Shown here in pieces: positions 53,340 through 64,000 of a stretch of DNA of 64,000 nt. The stretch lies in assembly GCA_039105265.1 (NCBI GenBank), contig JAPFFF010000077.1:62001-126000 (forward strand), written 5' to 3'. Made by a program: the position numbers and the translations under genes. The notes under the pieces are model-generated. The model saw nothing but the letters and a program-made list of their open reading frames with translations, made no database searches and was not told the origin of the DNA. How positions within the stretch are numbered: position 1 is the first letter of the stretch; every line of letters starts with the position of its first letter. This DNA comes from Tritrichomonas musculus (taxonomy: Eukaryota > Parabasalia > Tritrichomonadida > Tritrichomonadidae).

Positions 53340-54719
53340 TATTATTAAACTGCAGTTCTCGTTGCATCTGATGATTCAACTGCAGTTCTCGTTGCATCTG
53401 ATGATTCAACTGCAGTTCTCGTTGAATCTGATGGTTCAACTGCAGTTCTCGTTGAATCTGATGGTTCAACTGCAGTTCTCGTTGAATCTGATGATTCAAC
53501 TGTAGTTCTCGTTGCATCTGATGATTCAACTGCAGTTCTCGTTGCATCTGATGATTCAACTGCAGTTCTCGTTGAATCTGATGATTCAACTGCAGTTCTC
53601 GTTGAATCTGATGATTCAACTGCAGTTCTCGTTGCATCTGATGATTCAACTGCAGTTCTCGTTGCATCTGATGATTCAACTGCAGTTGTCGTTGCATCTG
53701 ATGATTCAACTGCAGTTCTTGTTTCATCTTATTATTAAACTGCAGTTCTCGTTGCATCTGATGATTCAACTGCAGTTCTCGTTGCATCTGATGATTCAAC
53801 TGCAGTTGTCGTTGCATCTGATGATTCAACTGCAGTTCTCGTTGCATCTGATGATTCAACTGCAGTTCTCGTTGCATCTGATGATTCAACTGCAGTTCTT
53901 GTTTCATCTTATTATTAAACTGCAGTTCTCGTTGAATCTGATGATTCAACTGCAGTTCTCGTTGCATCTGATGATTCAACTGCAGTTCTCGTTGAATCTG
54001 ATGATTCAACTGCAGTTGTCGTTGCATCTGATGATTCAACTGCAGTTGTCGTTGCATCTGATGATTCAACTGCAGTTCTCGTTGAATCTGATGATTCAAC
54101 TGTAGTTCTTGTTGAATCTTATTATTAAACTGCAGTTCTCGTTGCATCTGATGATTCAACTGCAGTTCTCGTTGCATCTGATGATTCAACTGCAGTTCTC
54201 GTTGAATCTGATGGTTCAACTGCAGTTCTCGTTGAATCTGATGGTTCAACTGCAGTTCTCGTTGAATCTGATGATTCAACTGTAGTTCTCGTTGCATCTG
54301 ATGATTCAACTGCAGTTCTCGTTGCATCTGATGATTCAACTGCAGTTCTCGTTGAATCTGATGATTCAACTGCAGTTCTCGTTGAATCTGATGATTCAAC
54401 TGCAGTTCTCGTTGCATCTGATGATTCAACTGCAGTTCTCGTTGCATCTGATGATTCAACTGCAGTTGTCGTTGCATCTGATGATTCAACTGCAGTTCTT
54501 GTTTCATCTTATTATTAAACTGCAGTTCTCGTTGCATCTGATGATTCAACTGCAGTTCTCGTTGCATCTGATGATTCAACTGCAGTTGTCGTTGCATCTG
54601 ATGATTCAACTGCAGTTCTCGTTGCATCTGATGATTCAACTGCAGTTCTCGTTGCATCTGATGATTCAACTGCAGTTCTTGTTTCATCTTATTATTAAAC
54701 TGCAGTTCTCGTTGAATCT
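53340..54719 (+). repeat. 780-bp tandem duplication with a hybrid junction unit
   Basis: The order of units from 53,340 repeats from 54,120 at offset 780 until about 54,719. The unit at the junction (54,090-54,119) is a chimera: its left part carries T at 14, as the class expected at that place in related blocks (61,680), and its right part ends TGTTGAATCT, as the K unit at 53,310 that precedes the first copy. This places the exchange point between unit positions 14 and 21. Confidence 0.87.
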
Positions 54720-55469
54720 GATGATTCAACTGCAGTTGTCGTTGCATCTGATGATTCAACTGCAGTTGTCGTTGCATCTGATGATTCAACTGCAGTTCTC
54801 GTTGAATCTGATGATTCAACTGTAGTTCTCGTTGCATCTGATGATTCAACTGCAGTTCTCGTTGAATCTGATGATTCAACTGTAGTTCTCGTTGAATCTG
54901 ATGATTCAACTGCAGTTCTCGTTGAATCTGATGATTCAACTGTAGTTCTCGTTGAATCTGATGGTTCAACTGCAGTTCTCGTTGAATCTGATGATTCAAC
55001 TGCAGTTCTCGTTGAATCTGATGATTCAACTGCAGTTCTTGTTGCATCTGATGATTCAACTGCAGTTCTCGTTGAATCTGATGATTCAACTGTAGTTCTC
55101 GTTGCATCTGATGATTCAACTGCAGTTCTCGTTGAATCTGATGGTTCAACTGCAGTTCTCGTTGCATCTGATGATTCAACTGCAGTTCTCGTTGAATCTG
55201 ATGATTCAACTGCAGTTCTCGTTGCATCTGATGATTCAACTGCAGTTCTCGTTGCATCTGATGATTCAACTGCAGTTCTCGTTGAATCTGATGATTCAAC
55301 TGCAGTTCTCGTTGCATCTGATGATTCAACTGCAGTTCTCGTTGCATCTGATGATTCAACTGCAGTTCTCGTTGAATCTGATGATTCAACTGCAGTTCTC
55401 GTTGAATCTGATGATTCAACTGCAGTTCTCGTTGCATCTGATGATTCAACTGCAGTTCTTGTTGAATCT

Positions 55470-55619
55470 TATTATTAAACTGCAGTTCTTGTTGAATCTT
55501 ATTATTAAACTGCAGTTCTCGTTGAATCTGATGATTAAACTGCAGTTCTCGTTGAATCTTATGATTAAACTGCAGTTCTTGTTGAATCTTATTATTAAAC
55601 TGCAGTTCTCGTTGCATCT
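55470..55619 (+). repeat. Five-unit K cassette
   Basis: Two TATTATT units ending alike (TGTTGAATCT before each) precede GATGATTAAA, TATGATTAAA and TATTATTAAA. It looks like the four-unit form with its first unit duplicated, a 30-bp step. Confidence 0.85.
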
Positions 55620-58600
55620 GATGATTCAACTGCAGTTCTCGTTGCATCTGATGATTCAACTGCAGTTCTCGTTGCATCTGATGATTCAACTGCAGTTCTC
55701 GTTGCATCTGATGATTCAACTGCAGTTCTCGTTGAATCTGATGATTCAACTGCAGTTCTTGTTGCATCTGATGATTCAACTGCAGTTCTCGTTGAATCTG
55801 ATGATTCAACTGCAGTTCTCGTTGCATCTGATGATTCAACTGCAGTTCTCGTTGAATCTGATGATTCAACTGCAGTTGTCGTTGCATCTGATGATTCAAC
55901 TGCAGTTGTCGTTGCATCTGATGATTCAACTGCAGTTCTCGTTGAATCTGATGATTCAACTGTAGTTCTCGTTGCATCTGATGATTCAACTGCAGTTCTC
56001 GTTGAATCTGATGATTCAACTGTAGTTCTCGTTGAATCTGATGATTCAACTGCAGTTCTCGTTGAATCTGATGATTCAACTGTAGTTCTCGTTGAATCTG
56101 ATGGTTCAACTGCAGTTCTCGTTGAATCTGATGATTCAACTGCAGTTCTCGTTGAATCTGATGATTCAACTGCAGTTCTTGTTGCATCTGATGATTCAAC
56201 TGCAGTTCTTGTTTCATCTGATGATTCAACTGCAGTTCTCGTTGAATCTTATTATTAAACTGCAGTTCTCGTTGCATCTGATGATTCAACTGCAGTTCTC
56301 GTTGCATCTGATGATTCAACTGCAGTTGTCGTTGCATCTGATGATTCAACTGCAGTTGTCGTTGCATCTGATGATTCAACTGCAGTTCTCGTTGAATCTG
56401 ATGATTCAACTGTAGTTCTCGTTGCATCTGATGATTCAACTGCAGTTCTCGTTGAATCTGATGATTCAACTGTAGTTCTCGTTGAATCTGATGATTCAAC
56501 TGCAGTTCTCGTTGAATCTGATGATTCAACTGTAGTTCTCGTTGAATCTGATGGTTCAACTGCAGTTCTCGTTGAATCTGATGATTCAACTGCAGTTCTC
56601 GTTGAATCTGATGATTCAACTGCAGTTCTTGTTGCATCTGATGATTCAACTGCAGTTCTCGTTGAATCTGATGATTCAACTGTAGTTCTCGTTGCATCTG
56701 ATGATTCAACTGCAGTTCTCGTTGAATCTGATGATTCAACTGTAGTTCTCGTTGCATCTGATGATTCAACTGCAGTTCTCGTTGAATCTGATGGTTCAAC
56801 TGCAGTTCTCGTTGAATCTGATGATTCAACTGCAGTTCTCGTTGCATCTGATGATTCAACTGCAGTTCTCGTTGCATCTGATGATTCAACTGCAGTTGTC
56901 GTTGCATCTGATGATTCAACTGCAGTTCTCGTTGAATCTGATGATTCAACTGCAGTTCTCGTTGCATCTGATGATTCAACTGCAGTTCTCGTTGCATCTG
57001 ATGATTCAACTGCAGTTGTCGTTGCATCTGATGATTCAACTGCAGTTCTCGTTGAATCTGATGGTTCAACTGCAGTTCTCGTTGAATCTGATGATTCAAC
57101 TGCAGTTCTTATTTCATCTGATGATTCAACTGCAGTTCTCGTTGCATCTGATGATTCAACTGCAGTTCTCGTTGAATCTGATGATTCAACTGCAGTTCTC
57201 GTTGCATCTGATGATTCAACTGCAGTTCTCGTTGCATCTGATGATTCAACTGCAGTTCTCGTTGCATCTGATGATTCAACTGTAGTTCTCGTTGAATCTG
57301 ATGATTCAACTGCAGTTCTCGTTGAATCTGATGATTCAACTGTAGTTCTCGTTGAATCTGATGGTTCAACTGCAGTTCTCGTTGAATCTGATGATTCAAC
57401 TGCAGTTCTCGTTGAATCTGATGATTCAACTGCAGTTCTTGTTGCATCTGATGATTCAACTGCAGTTCTCGTTGAATCTGATGATTCAACTGTAGTTCTC
57501 GTTGCATCTGATGATTCAACTGCAGTTCTCGTTGAATCTGATGATTCAACTGTAGTTCTCGTTGCATCTGATGATTCAACTGCAGTTCTCGTTGAATCTG
57601 ATGGTTCAACTGCAGTTCTCGTTGCATCTGATGATTCAACTGCAGTTCTCGTTGAATCTGATGATTCAACTGCAGTTCTCGTTGCATCTGATGATTCAAC
57701 TGCAGTTCTCGTTGCATCTGATGATTCAACTGCAGTTCTCGTTGCATCTGATGATTCAACTGCAGTTCTCGTTGAATCTGATGATTCAACTGCAGTTCTC
57801 GTTGAATCTGATGATTCAACTGCAGTTCTCGTTGCATCTGATGATTCAACTGCAGTTCTTGTTGAATCTTATTATTAAACTGCAGTTCTCGTTGAATCTT
57901 ATGATTAAACTGCAGTTCTCGTTGAATCTTATGATTAAACTGCAGTTCTTGTTGAATCTTATTATTAAACTGCAGTTCTCGTTGCATCTGATGATTCAAC
58001 TGCAGTTCTCGTTGCATCTGATGATTCAACTGCAGTTCTCGTTGCATCTGATGATTCAACTGCAGTTCTCGTTGCATCTGATGATTCAACTGCAGTTCTC
58101 GTTGAATCTGATGATTCAACTGCAGTTCTTGTTGCATCTGATGATTCAACTGCAGTTCTCGTTGAATCTGATGATTCAACTGCAGTTCTCGTTGCATCTG
58201 ATGATTCAACTGCAGTTCTCGTTGAATCTGATGATTCAACTGCAGTTGTCGTTGCATCTGATGATTCAACTGCAGTTGTCGTTGCATCTGATGATTCAAC
58301 TGCAGTTCTCGTTGAATCTGATGATTCAACTGTAGTTCTCGTTGCATCTGATGATTCAACTGCAGTTCTCGTTGAATCTGATGATTCAACTGTAGTTCTC
58401 GTTGAATCTGATGATTCAACTGCAGTTCTCGTTGAATCTGATGATTCAACTGTAGTTCTCGTTGAATCTGATGGTTCAACTGCAGTTCTCGTTGAATCTG
58501 ATGATTCAACTGCAGTTCTCGTTGAATCTGATGATTCAACTGCAGTTCTTGTTGCATCTGATGATTCAACTGCAGTTCTTGTTTCATCTGATGATTCAAC

Positions 58601-60929
58601 TGCAGTTCTCGTTGAATCTTATTATTAAACTGCAGTTCTCGTTGCATCTGATGATTCAACTGCAGTTCTCGTTGCATCTGATGATTCAACTGCAGTTGTC
58701 GTTGCATCTGATGATTCAACTGCAGTTGTCGTTGCATCTGATGATTCAACTGCAGTTCTCGTTGAATCTGATGATTCAACTGCAGTTCTCGTTGAATCTG
58801 ATGATTCAACTGCAGTTCTCGTTGAATCTGATGATTCAACTGCAGTTCTCGTTGCATCTGATGATTCAACTGCAGTTCTCGTTGCATCTGATGATTCAAC
58901 TGCAGTTCTCGTTGAATCTGATGATTCAACTGCAGTTCTCGTTGCATCTGATGATTCAACTGCAGTTCTCGTTGCATCTGATGATTCAACTGCAGTTCTC
59001 GTTGCATCTGATGATTCAACTGCAGTTCTCGTTGCATCTGATGATTCAACTGCAGTTCTCGTTGCATCTGATGATTCAACTGCAGTTCTTGTTTCATCTG
59101 ATGATTCAACTGCAGTTCTCGTTGCATCTGATGATTCAACTGCAGTTCTCGTTGAATCTGATGATTCAACTGAAGTTCTCGTTGAATCTGATGATTCAAC
59201 TGCAGTTCTCGTTGCATCTGATGATTCAACTGCAGTTCTCGTTGAATCTGATGATTCAACTGCAGTTCTCGTTGCATCTGATGATTCAACTGCAGTTCTC
59301 GTTGCATCTGATGATTCAACTGCAGTTCTCGTTGCATCTGATTATTCAACTGCAGTTCTTGTTTCATCTTATTATTAAACTGCAGTTCTCGTTGAATCTT
59401 ATTATTAAACTGCAGTTCTCGTTGAATCTGATGATTCAACTGCAGTTCTCGTTGCATCTGATGATTCAACTGCAGTTCTCGTTGAATCTGATGATTCAAC
59501 TGCAGTTGTCGTTGAATCTGATGATTCAACTGCAGTTCTCGTTGCATCTGATTATTCAACTGCAGTTCTTGTTTCATCTTATTATTAAACTGCAGTTCTC
59601 GTTGAATCTTATTATTAAACTGCAGTTCTCGTTGAATCTGATGATTCAACTGCAGTTCTCGTTGCATCTGATGATTCAACTGCAGTTCTCGTTGAATCTG
59701 ATGATTCAACTGCAGTTCTCGTTGAATCTGATGATTCAACTGCAGTTGTCGTTGCATCTGATGATTCAACTGCAGTTCTCGTTGAATCTGATGATTCAAC
59801 TGCAGTTCTCGTTGCATCTGATGATTCAACTGCAGTTCTCGTTGCATCTGATGATTCAACTGCAGTTCTCGTTGCATCTGATGATTCAACTGCAGTTCTC
59901 GTTGAATCTGATGATTCAACTGCAGTTCTTGTTTCATCTTATTATTAAACTGCAGTTCTCGCTGCATCTGATGATTCAACTGCAGTTCTCGTTGCATCTG
60001 ATGATTCAACTGCAGTTCTTGTTTCATCTTATTATTAAACTGCAGTTCTCGCTGCATCTGATGATTCAACTGCAGTTCTCGTTGCATCTGATGATTCAAC
60101 TGCAGTTCTCGTTGCATCTGATGATTCAACTACAGTTCTCGTTGCATCTGATGATTCAACTGCAGTTCTTGTTTCATCTTATTATTAAACTGCAGTTCTC
60201 GCTGCATCTGATGATTCAACTGCAGTTCTCGTTGCATCTGATGATTCAACTGCAGTTCTCGTTGAATCTGATGATTCAACTGCAGTTCTCGTTGCATCTT
60301 ATTATTAAACTGCAGTTCTCGTTGCATCTGATGATTCAACTGCAGTTCTCGTTGCATCTGATGATTCAACTGCAGTTCTCGTTGAATCTGATGATTCAAC
60401 TGCAGTTCTCGTTGCATCTGATGATTCAACTGCAGTTCTCGTTGAATCTGATGATTCAACTGCAGTTCTCGTTGCATCTGATGATTCAACTGCAGTTCTC
60501 GTTGCATCTGATGATTCAACTGCAGTTCTCGTTGAATCTGATGGTTCAACTGCAGTTGTCGTTGAATCTGATGATTCAACTGCAGTTCTCGTTGCATCTG
60601 ATGATTCAACTGCAGTTCTCGTTGAATCTGATGATTCAACTGCAGTTCTCGTTGAATCTGATGATTCAACTGCAGTTCTCGTTGAATCTGATGATTCAAC
60701 TGTAGTTCTCGTTGCATCTGATGATTCAACTGCAGTTCTCGTTGCATCTGATGATTCAACTGCAGTTCTCGTTGAATCTGATGATTCAACTGCAGTTCTC
60801 GTTGAATCTGATGATTCAACTGCAGTTCTCGCTGTATCTGATGATTCAACTGCAGTTCTCGTTGCATCTGATGATTCAACTGCAGTTCTCGTTGCATCTG
60901 ATGATTCAACTGCAGTTCTTGTTGCATCT

Positions 60930-63880
60930 TATTATTAAACTGCAGTTCTCGTTGCATCTGATGATTCAACTGCAGTTCTCGTTGCATCTGATGATTCAAC
61001 TGCAGTTCTCGTTGAATCTGATGGTTCAACTGCAGTTCTCGTTGAATCTGATGGTTCAACTGCAGTTCTCGTTGAATCTGATGATTCAACTGTAGTTCTC
61101 GTTGCATCTGATGATTCAACTGCAGTTCTCGTTGCATCTGATGATTCAACTGCAGTTCTCGTTGAATCTGATGATTCAACTGCAGTTCTCGTTGAATCTG
61201 ATGATTCAACTGCAGTTCTCGTTGCATCTGATGATTCAACTGCAGTTCTCGTTGCATCTGATGATTCAACTGCAGTTGTCGTTGCATCTGATGATTCAAC
61301 TGCAGTTCTTGTTTCATCTTATTATTAAACTGCAGTTCTCGTTGCATCTGATGATTCAACTGCAGTTCTCGTTGCATCTGATGATTCAACTGCAGTTGTC
61401 GTTGCATCTGATGATTCAACTGCAGTTCTCGTTGCATCTGATGATTCAACTGCAGTTCTCGTTGCATCTGATGATTCAACTGCAGTTCTTGTTTCATCTT
61501 ATTATTAAACTGCAGTTCTCGTTGAATCTGATGATTCAACTGCAGTTCTCGTTGCATCTGATGATTCAACTGCAGTTCTCGTTGAATCTGATGATTCAAC
61601 TGCAGTTGTCGTTGCATCTGATGATTCAACTGCAGTTGTCGTTGCATCTGATGATTCAACTGCAGTTCTCGTTGAATCTGATGATTCAACTGTAGTTCTC
61701 GTTGCATCTGATGATTCAACTGCAGTTCTCGTTGAATCTGATGATTCAACTGTAGTTCTCGTTGAATCTGATGATTCAACTGCAGTTCTCGTTGAATCTG
61801 ATGATTCAACTGTAGTTCTCGTTGAATCTGATGGTTCAACTGCAGTTCTCGTTGAATCTGATGATTCAACTGCAGTTCTCGTTGAATCTGATGATTCAAC
61901 TGCAGTTCTTGTTGCATCTGATGATTCAACTGCAGTTCTCGTTGAATCTGATGATTCAACTGTAGTTCTCGTTGCATCTGATGATTCAACTGCAGTTCTC
62001 GTTGAATCTGATGATTCAACTGTAGTTCTCGTTGCATCTGATGATTCAACTGCAGTTCTCGTTGAATCTGATGGTTCAACTGCAGTTCTCGTTGCATCTG
62101 ATGATTCAACTGCAGTTCTCGTTGAATCTGATGATTCAACTGCAGTTCTCGTTGCATCTGATGATTCAACTGCAGTTGTCGTTGCATCTGATGATTCAAC
62201 TGCAGTTCTCGTTGAATCTGATGATTCAACTGCAGTTCTCGTTGCATCTGATGATTCAACTGCAGTTCTTGTTGAATCTTATTATTAAACTGCAGTTCTC
62301 GTTGAATCTGATGATTAAACTGCAGTTCTCGTTGAATCTTATGATTAAACTGCAGTTCTTGTTGAATCTTATTATTAAACTGCAGTTCTCGTTGCATCTG
62401 ATGATTCAACTGCAGTTCTCGTTGCATCTGATGATTCAACTGCAGTTCTCGTTGAATCTGATGGTTCAACTGCAGTTCTCGTTGAATCTGATGGTTCAAC
62501 TGCAGTTCTCGTTGAATCTGATGATTCAACTGTAGTTCTCGTTGCATCTGATGATTCAACTGCAGTTCTCGTTGCATCTGATGATTCAACTGCAGTTCTC
62601 GTTGAATCTGATGATTCAACTGCAGTTCTCGTTGAATCTGATGATTCAACTGCAGTTCTCGTTGCATCTGATGATTCAACTGCAGTTCTCGTTGCATCTG
62701 ATGATTCAACTGCAGTTGTCGTTGCATCTGATGATTCAACTGCAGTTCTTGTTTCATCTTATTATTAAACTGCAGTTCTCGTTGCATCTGATGATTCAAC
62801 TGCAGTTCTCGTTGCATCTGATGATTCAACTGCAGTTGTCGTTGCATCTGATGATTCAACTGCAGTTCTCGTTGCATCTGATGATTCAACTGCAGTTCTC
62901 GTTGCATCTGATGATTCAACTGCAGTTCTTGTTTCATCTTATTATTAAACTGCAGTTCTCGTTGAATCTGATGATTCAACTGCAGTTCTCGTTGCATCTG
63001 ATGATTCAACTGCAGTTCTCGTTGAATCTGATGATTCAACTGCAGTTGTCGTTGCATCTGATGATTCAACTGCAGTTGTCGTTGCATCTGATGATTCAAC
63101 TGCAGTTCTCGTTGAATCTGATGATTCAACTGTAGTTCTCGTTGCATCTGATGATTCAACTGCAGTTCTCGTTGAATCTGATGATTCAACTGTAGTTCTC
63201 GTTGAATCTGATGATTCAACTGCAGTTCTCGTTGAATCTGATGATTCAACTGTAGTTCTCGTTGAATCTGATGGTTCAACTGCAGTTCTCGTTGAATCTG
63301 ATGATTCAACTGCAGTTCTCGTTGAATCTGATGATTCAACTGCAGTTCTTGTTGCATCTGATGATTCAACTGCAGTTCTCGTTGAATCTGATGATTCAAC
63401 TGTAGTTCTCGTTGCATCTGATGATTCAACTGCAGTTCTCGTTGAATCTGATGATTCAACTGTAGTTCTCGTTGCATCTGATGATTCAACTGCAGTTCTC
63501 GTTGAATCTGATGGTTCAACTGCAGTTCTCGTTGCATCTGATGATTCAACTGCAGTTCTCGTTGAATCTGATGATTCAACTGCAGTTCTCGTTGCATCTG
63601 ATGATTCAACTGCAGTTCTCGTTGCATCTGATGATTCAACTGCAGTTCTCGTTGAATCTGATGATTCAACTGCAGTTCTCGTTGCATCTGATGATTCAAC
63701 TGCAGTTCTTGTTGAATCTTATTATTAAACTACAGTTCTCGTTGAATCTGATGATTAAACTGCAGTTCTCGTTGAATCTTATGATTAAACTGCAGTTCTT
63801 GTTGAATCTTATTATTAAACTGCAGTTCTCGTTGCATCTGATGATTCAACTGCAGTTCTCGTTGCATCTGATGATTCAAC
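60930..63880 (+). repeat. 1,440-bp tandem duplication (48 units)
   Basis: The segment 60,930-62,369 is followed directly by a copy from 62,370 that stays matched at offset 1,440 until about 63,880. Differences seen are G at 19 in the unit at 62,160 and CTACAG in the K unit at 63,720. A related single copy lies at 52,681-54,109 (offset 9,030 to 61,711). The right end is close to the window edge. Confidence 0.86.
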
Positions 63881-64000
63881 TGTAGTTCTCGTTGCATCTG
63901 ATGATTCAACTGCAGTTCTCGTTGCATCTGATGATTCAACTGCAGTTCTCGTTGAATCTGATGATTCAACTGCAGTTCTTGTTGCATCTGATGATTCAAC

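Larger units (their letters stand above)
1..64000 (+). repeat. 30-bp tandem satellite array filling the window
   Basis: Every 30-base step carries the same unit in the same orientation. Unit position 1 falls at 1, 31, 61 and so on to 38,851, and at 38,880, 38,910 and so on to 63,990. Position 1-10 is usually GATGATTCAA, positions 9-18 are the palindrome AACTGCAGTT, and positions 21-30 are CGTTGCATCT. Consensus G+C is 13 of 30. Recurrent alleles define unit classes: A at 26 (very common), T at 14, G at 19, T at 21, C at 23, G at 5, and a group with T at 1, T at 4 and A at 8 (here called K units). Neither edge of the array lies in the window. No gene or unique stretch interrupts it. This is satellite DNA by structure; the family name and host are not recognisable from the sequence. 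Eukaryotic heterochromatin is the inferred setting. Confidence 0.98.

Noticed and set aside
1-64000. CRISPR array
   Set aside because: Repeats of about 30 bp fit the size, but units abut directly with no spacers and the variants are shared alleles rather than unique spacers. No cas gene is present.
1-64000. Telomeric repeat or simple microsatellite
   Set aside because: The unit is 30 bp, not a short G-rich motif, and shows HOR structure; no terminal feature is visible.
1-64000. CENP-B box as evidence of a centromere
   Set aside because: No unit contains the TTCG...A..CGGG pattern, so a centromere cannot be claimed from motif content.
1-64000. Transposon, virus-derived element, tRNA, rRNA or unique gene hidden between repeats
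   Set aside because: Every line of the sequence follows the 30-bp pattern; there is no stretch of even 30 bp that is not a recognisable unit.

Overview
The whole 64 kb window is one uninterrupted tandem satellite array with a 30-bp unit. I count 1,295 full units from 1 to 38,850, one 29-bp unit at 38,851-38,879, 837 full units from 38,880, and an 11-bp partial unit at the right edge. All units run in the same direction. I found no unique sequence, no array edge, no recognisable gene, RNA gene, transposon, CRISPR array, promoter or origin. In the numbering used here, unit positions 1-10 read GATGATTCAA, positions 9-18 form the palindrome AACTGCAGTT, and positions 21-30 read CGTTGCATCT.

The units are not identical. 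A small set of alleles recurs at fixed sites: G/T at 1, T/A at 3, G/T at 4, A/G at 5, C/A/T at 8, T/G at 12, G/A at 13, C/T at 14, C/G at 19, C/T at 21, T/C at 23, G/T at 25, C/A at 26 and C/T at 29. Length hardly varies: the only indel is a 1-bp deletion at about 38,852. The order of alleles acts as a barcode and exposes higher-order repeats (HORs). They include a near-identical tandem duplication of about 9.1 kb (18,481-27,600 and 27,601-36,420), a nested 2.16-kb duplication inside it, a 6.12-kb displaced block at the left edge, a 4.0-kb block (7.2-9.3 and 11.2-13.3 kb), a 10.98-kb displaced block (36.7-39.2 and 47.6-50.3 kb), a 360/480/630/840-bp set (41.3-45.2 kb), a 1.11-kb pair (50.4-52.0 kb), a 780-bp pair (53.3-54.7 kb) and a 1.44-kb pair (60.9-63.9 kb).

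Nothing identifies the species. A 64-kb single-family satellite with HORs is typical of eukaryotic constitutive heterochromatin (centromeric, pericentromeric, subtelomeric or sex-chromosome), so a eukaryote is inferred. The unit has about 43% G+C, one CpG and one PstI site (CTGCAG).

Because 30 is a multiple of 3 and the consensus has no stop in four of six frames, very long open frames arise automatically; the longest on the minus strand is 3,974 codons (38,845-50,769). I do not call any of them a gene, although the minus-strand decapeptide frame is broken far less often than the plus-strand one and is recorded as a weak alternative reading. The most notable structural points are the near absence of length mutations, two dyads per unit (one switched between perfect and imperfect by the commonest polymorphism), allele blocks that straddle the unit boundary, and hybrid units that mark in-register exchange.
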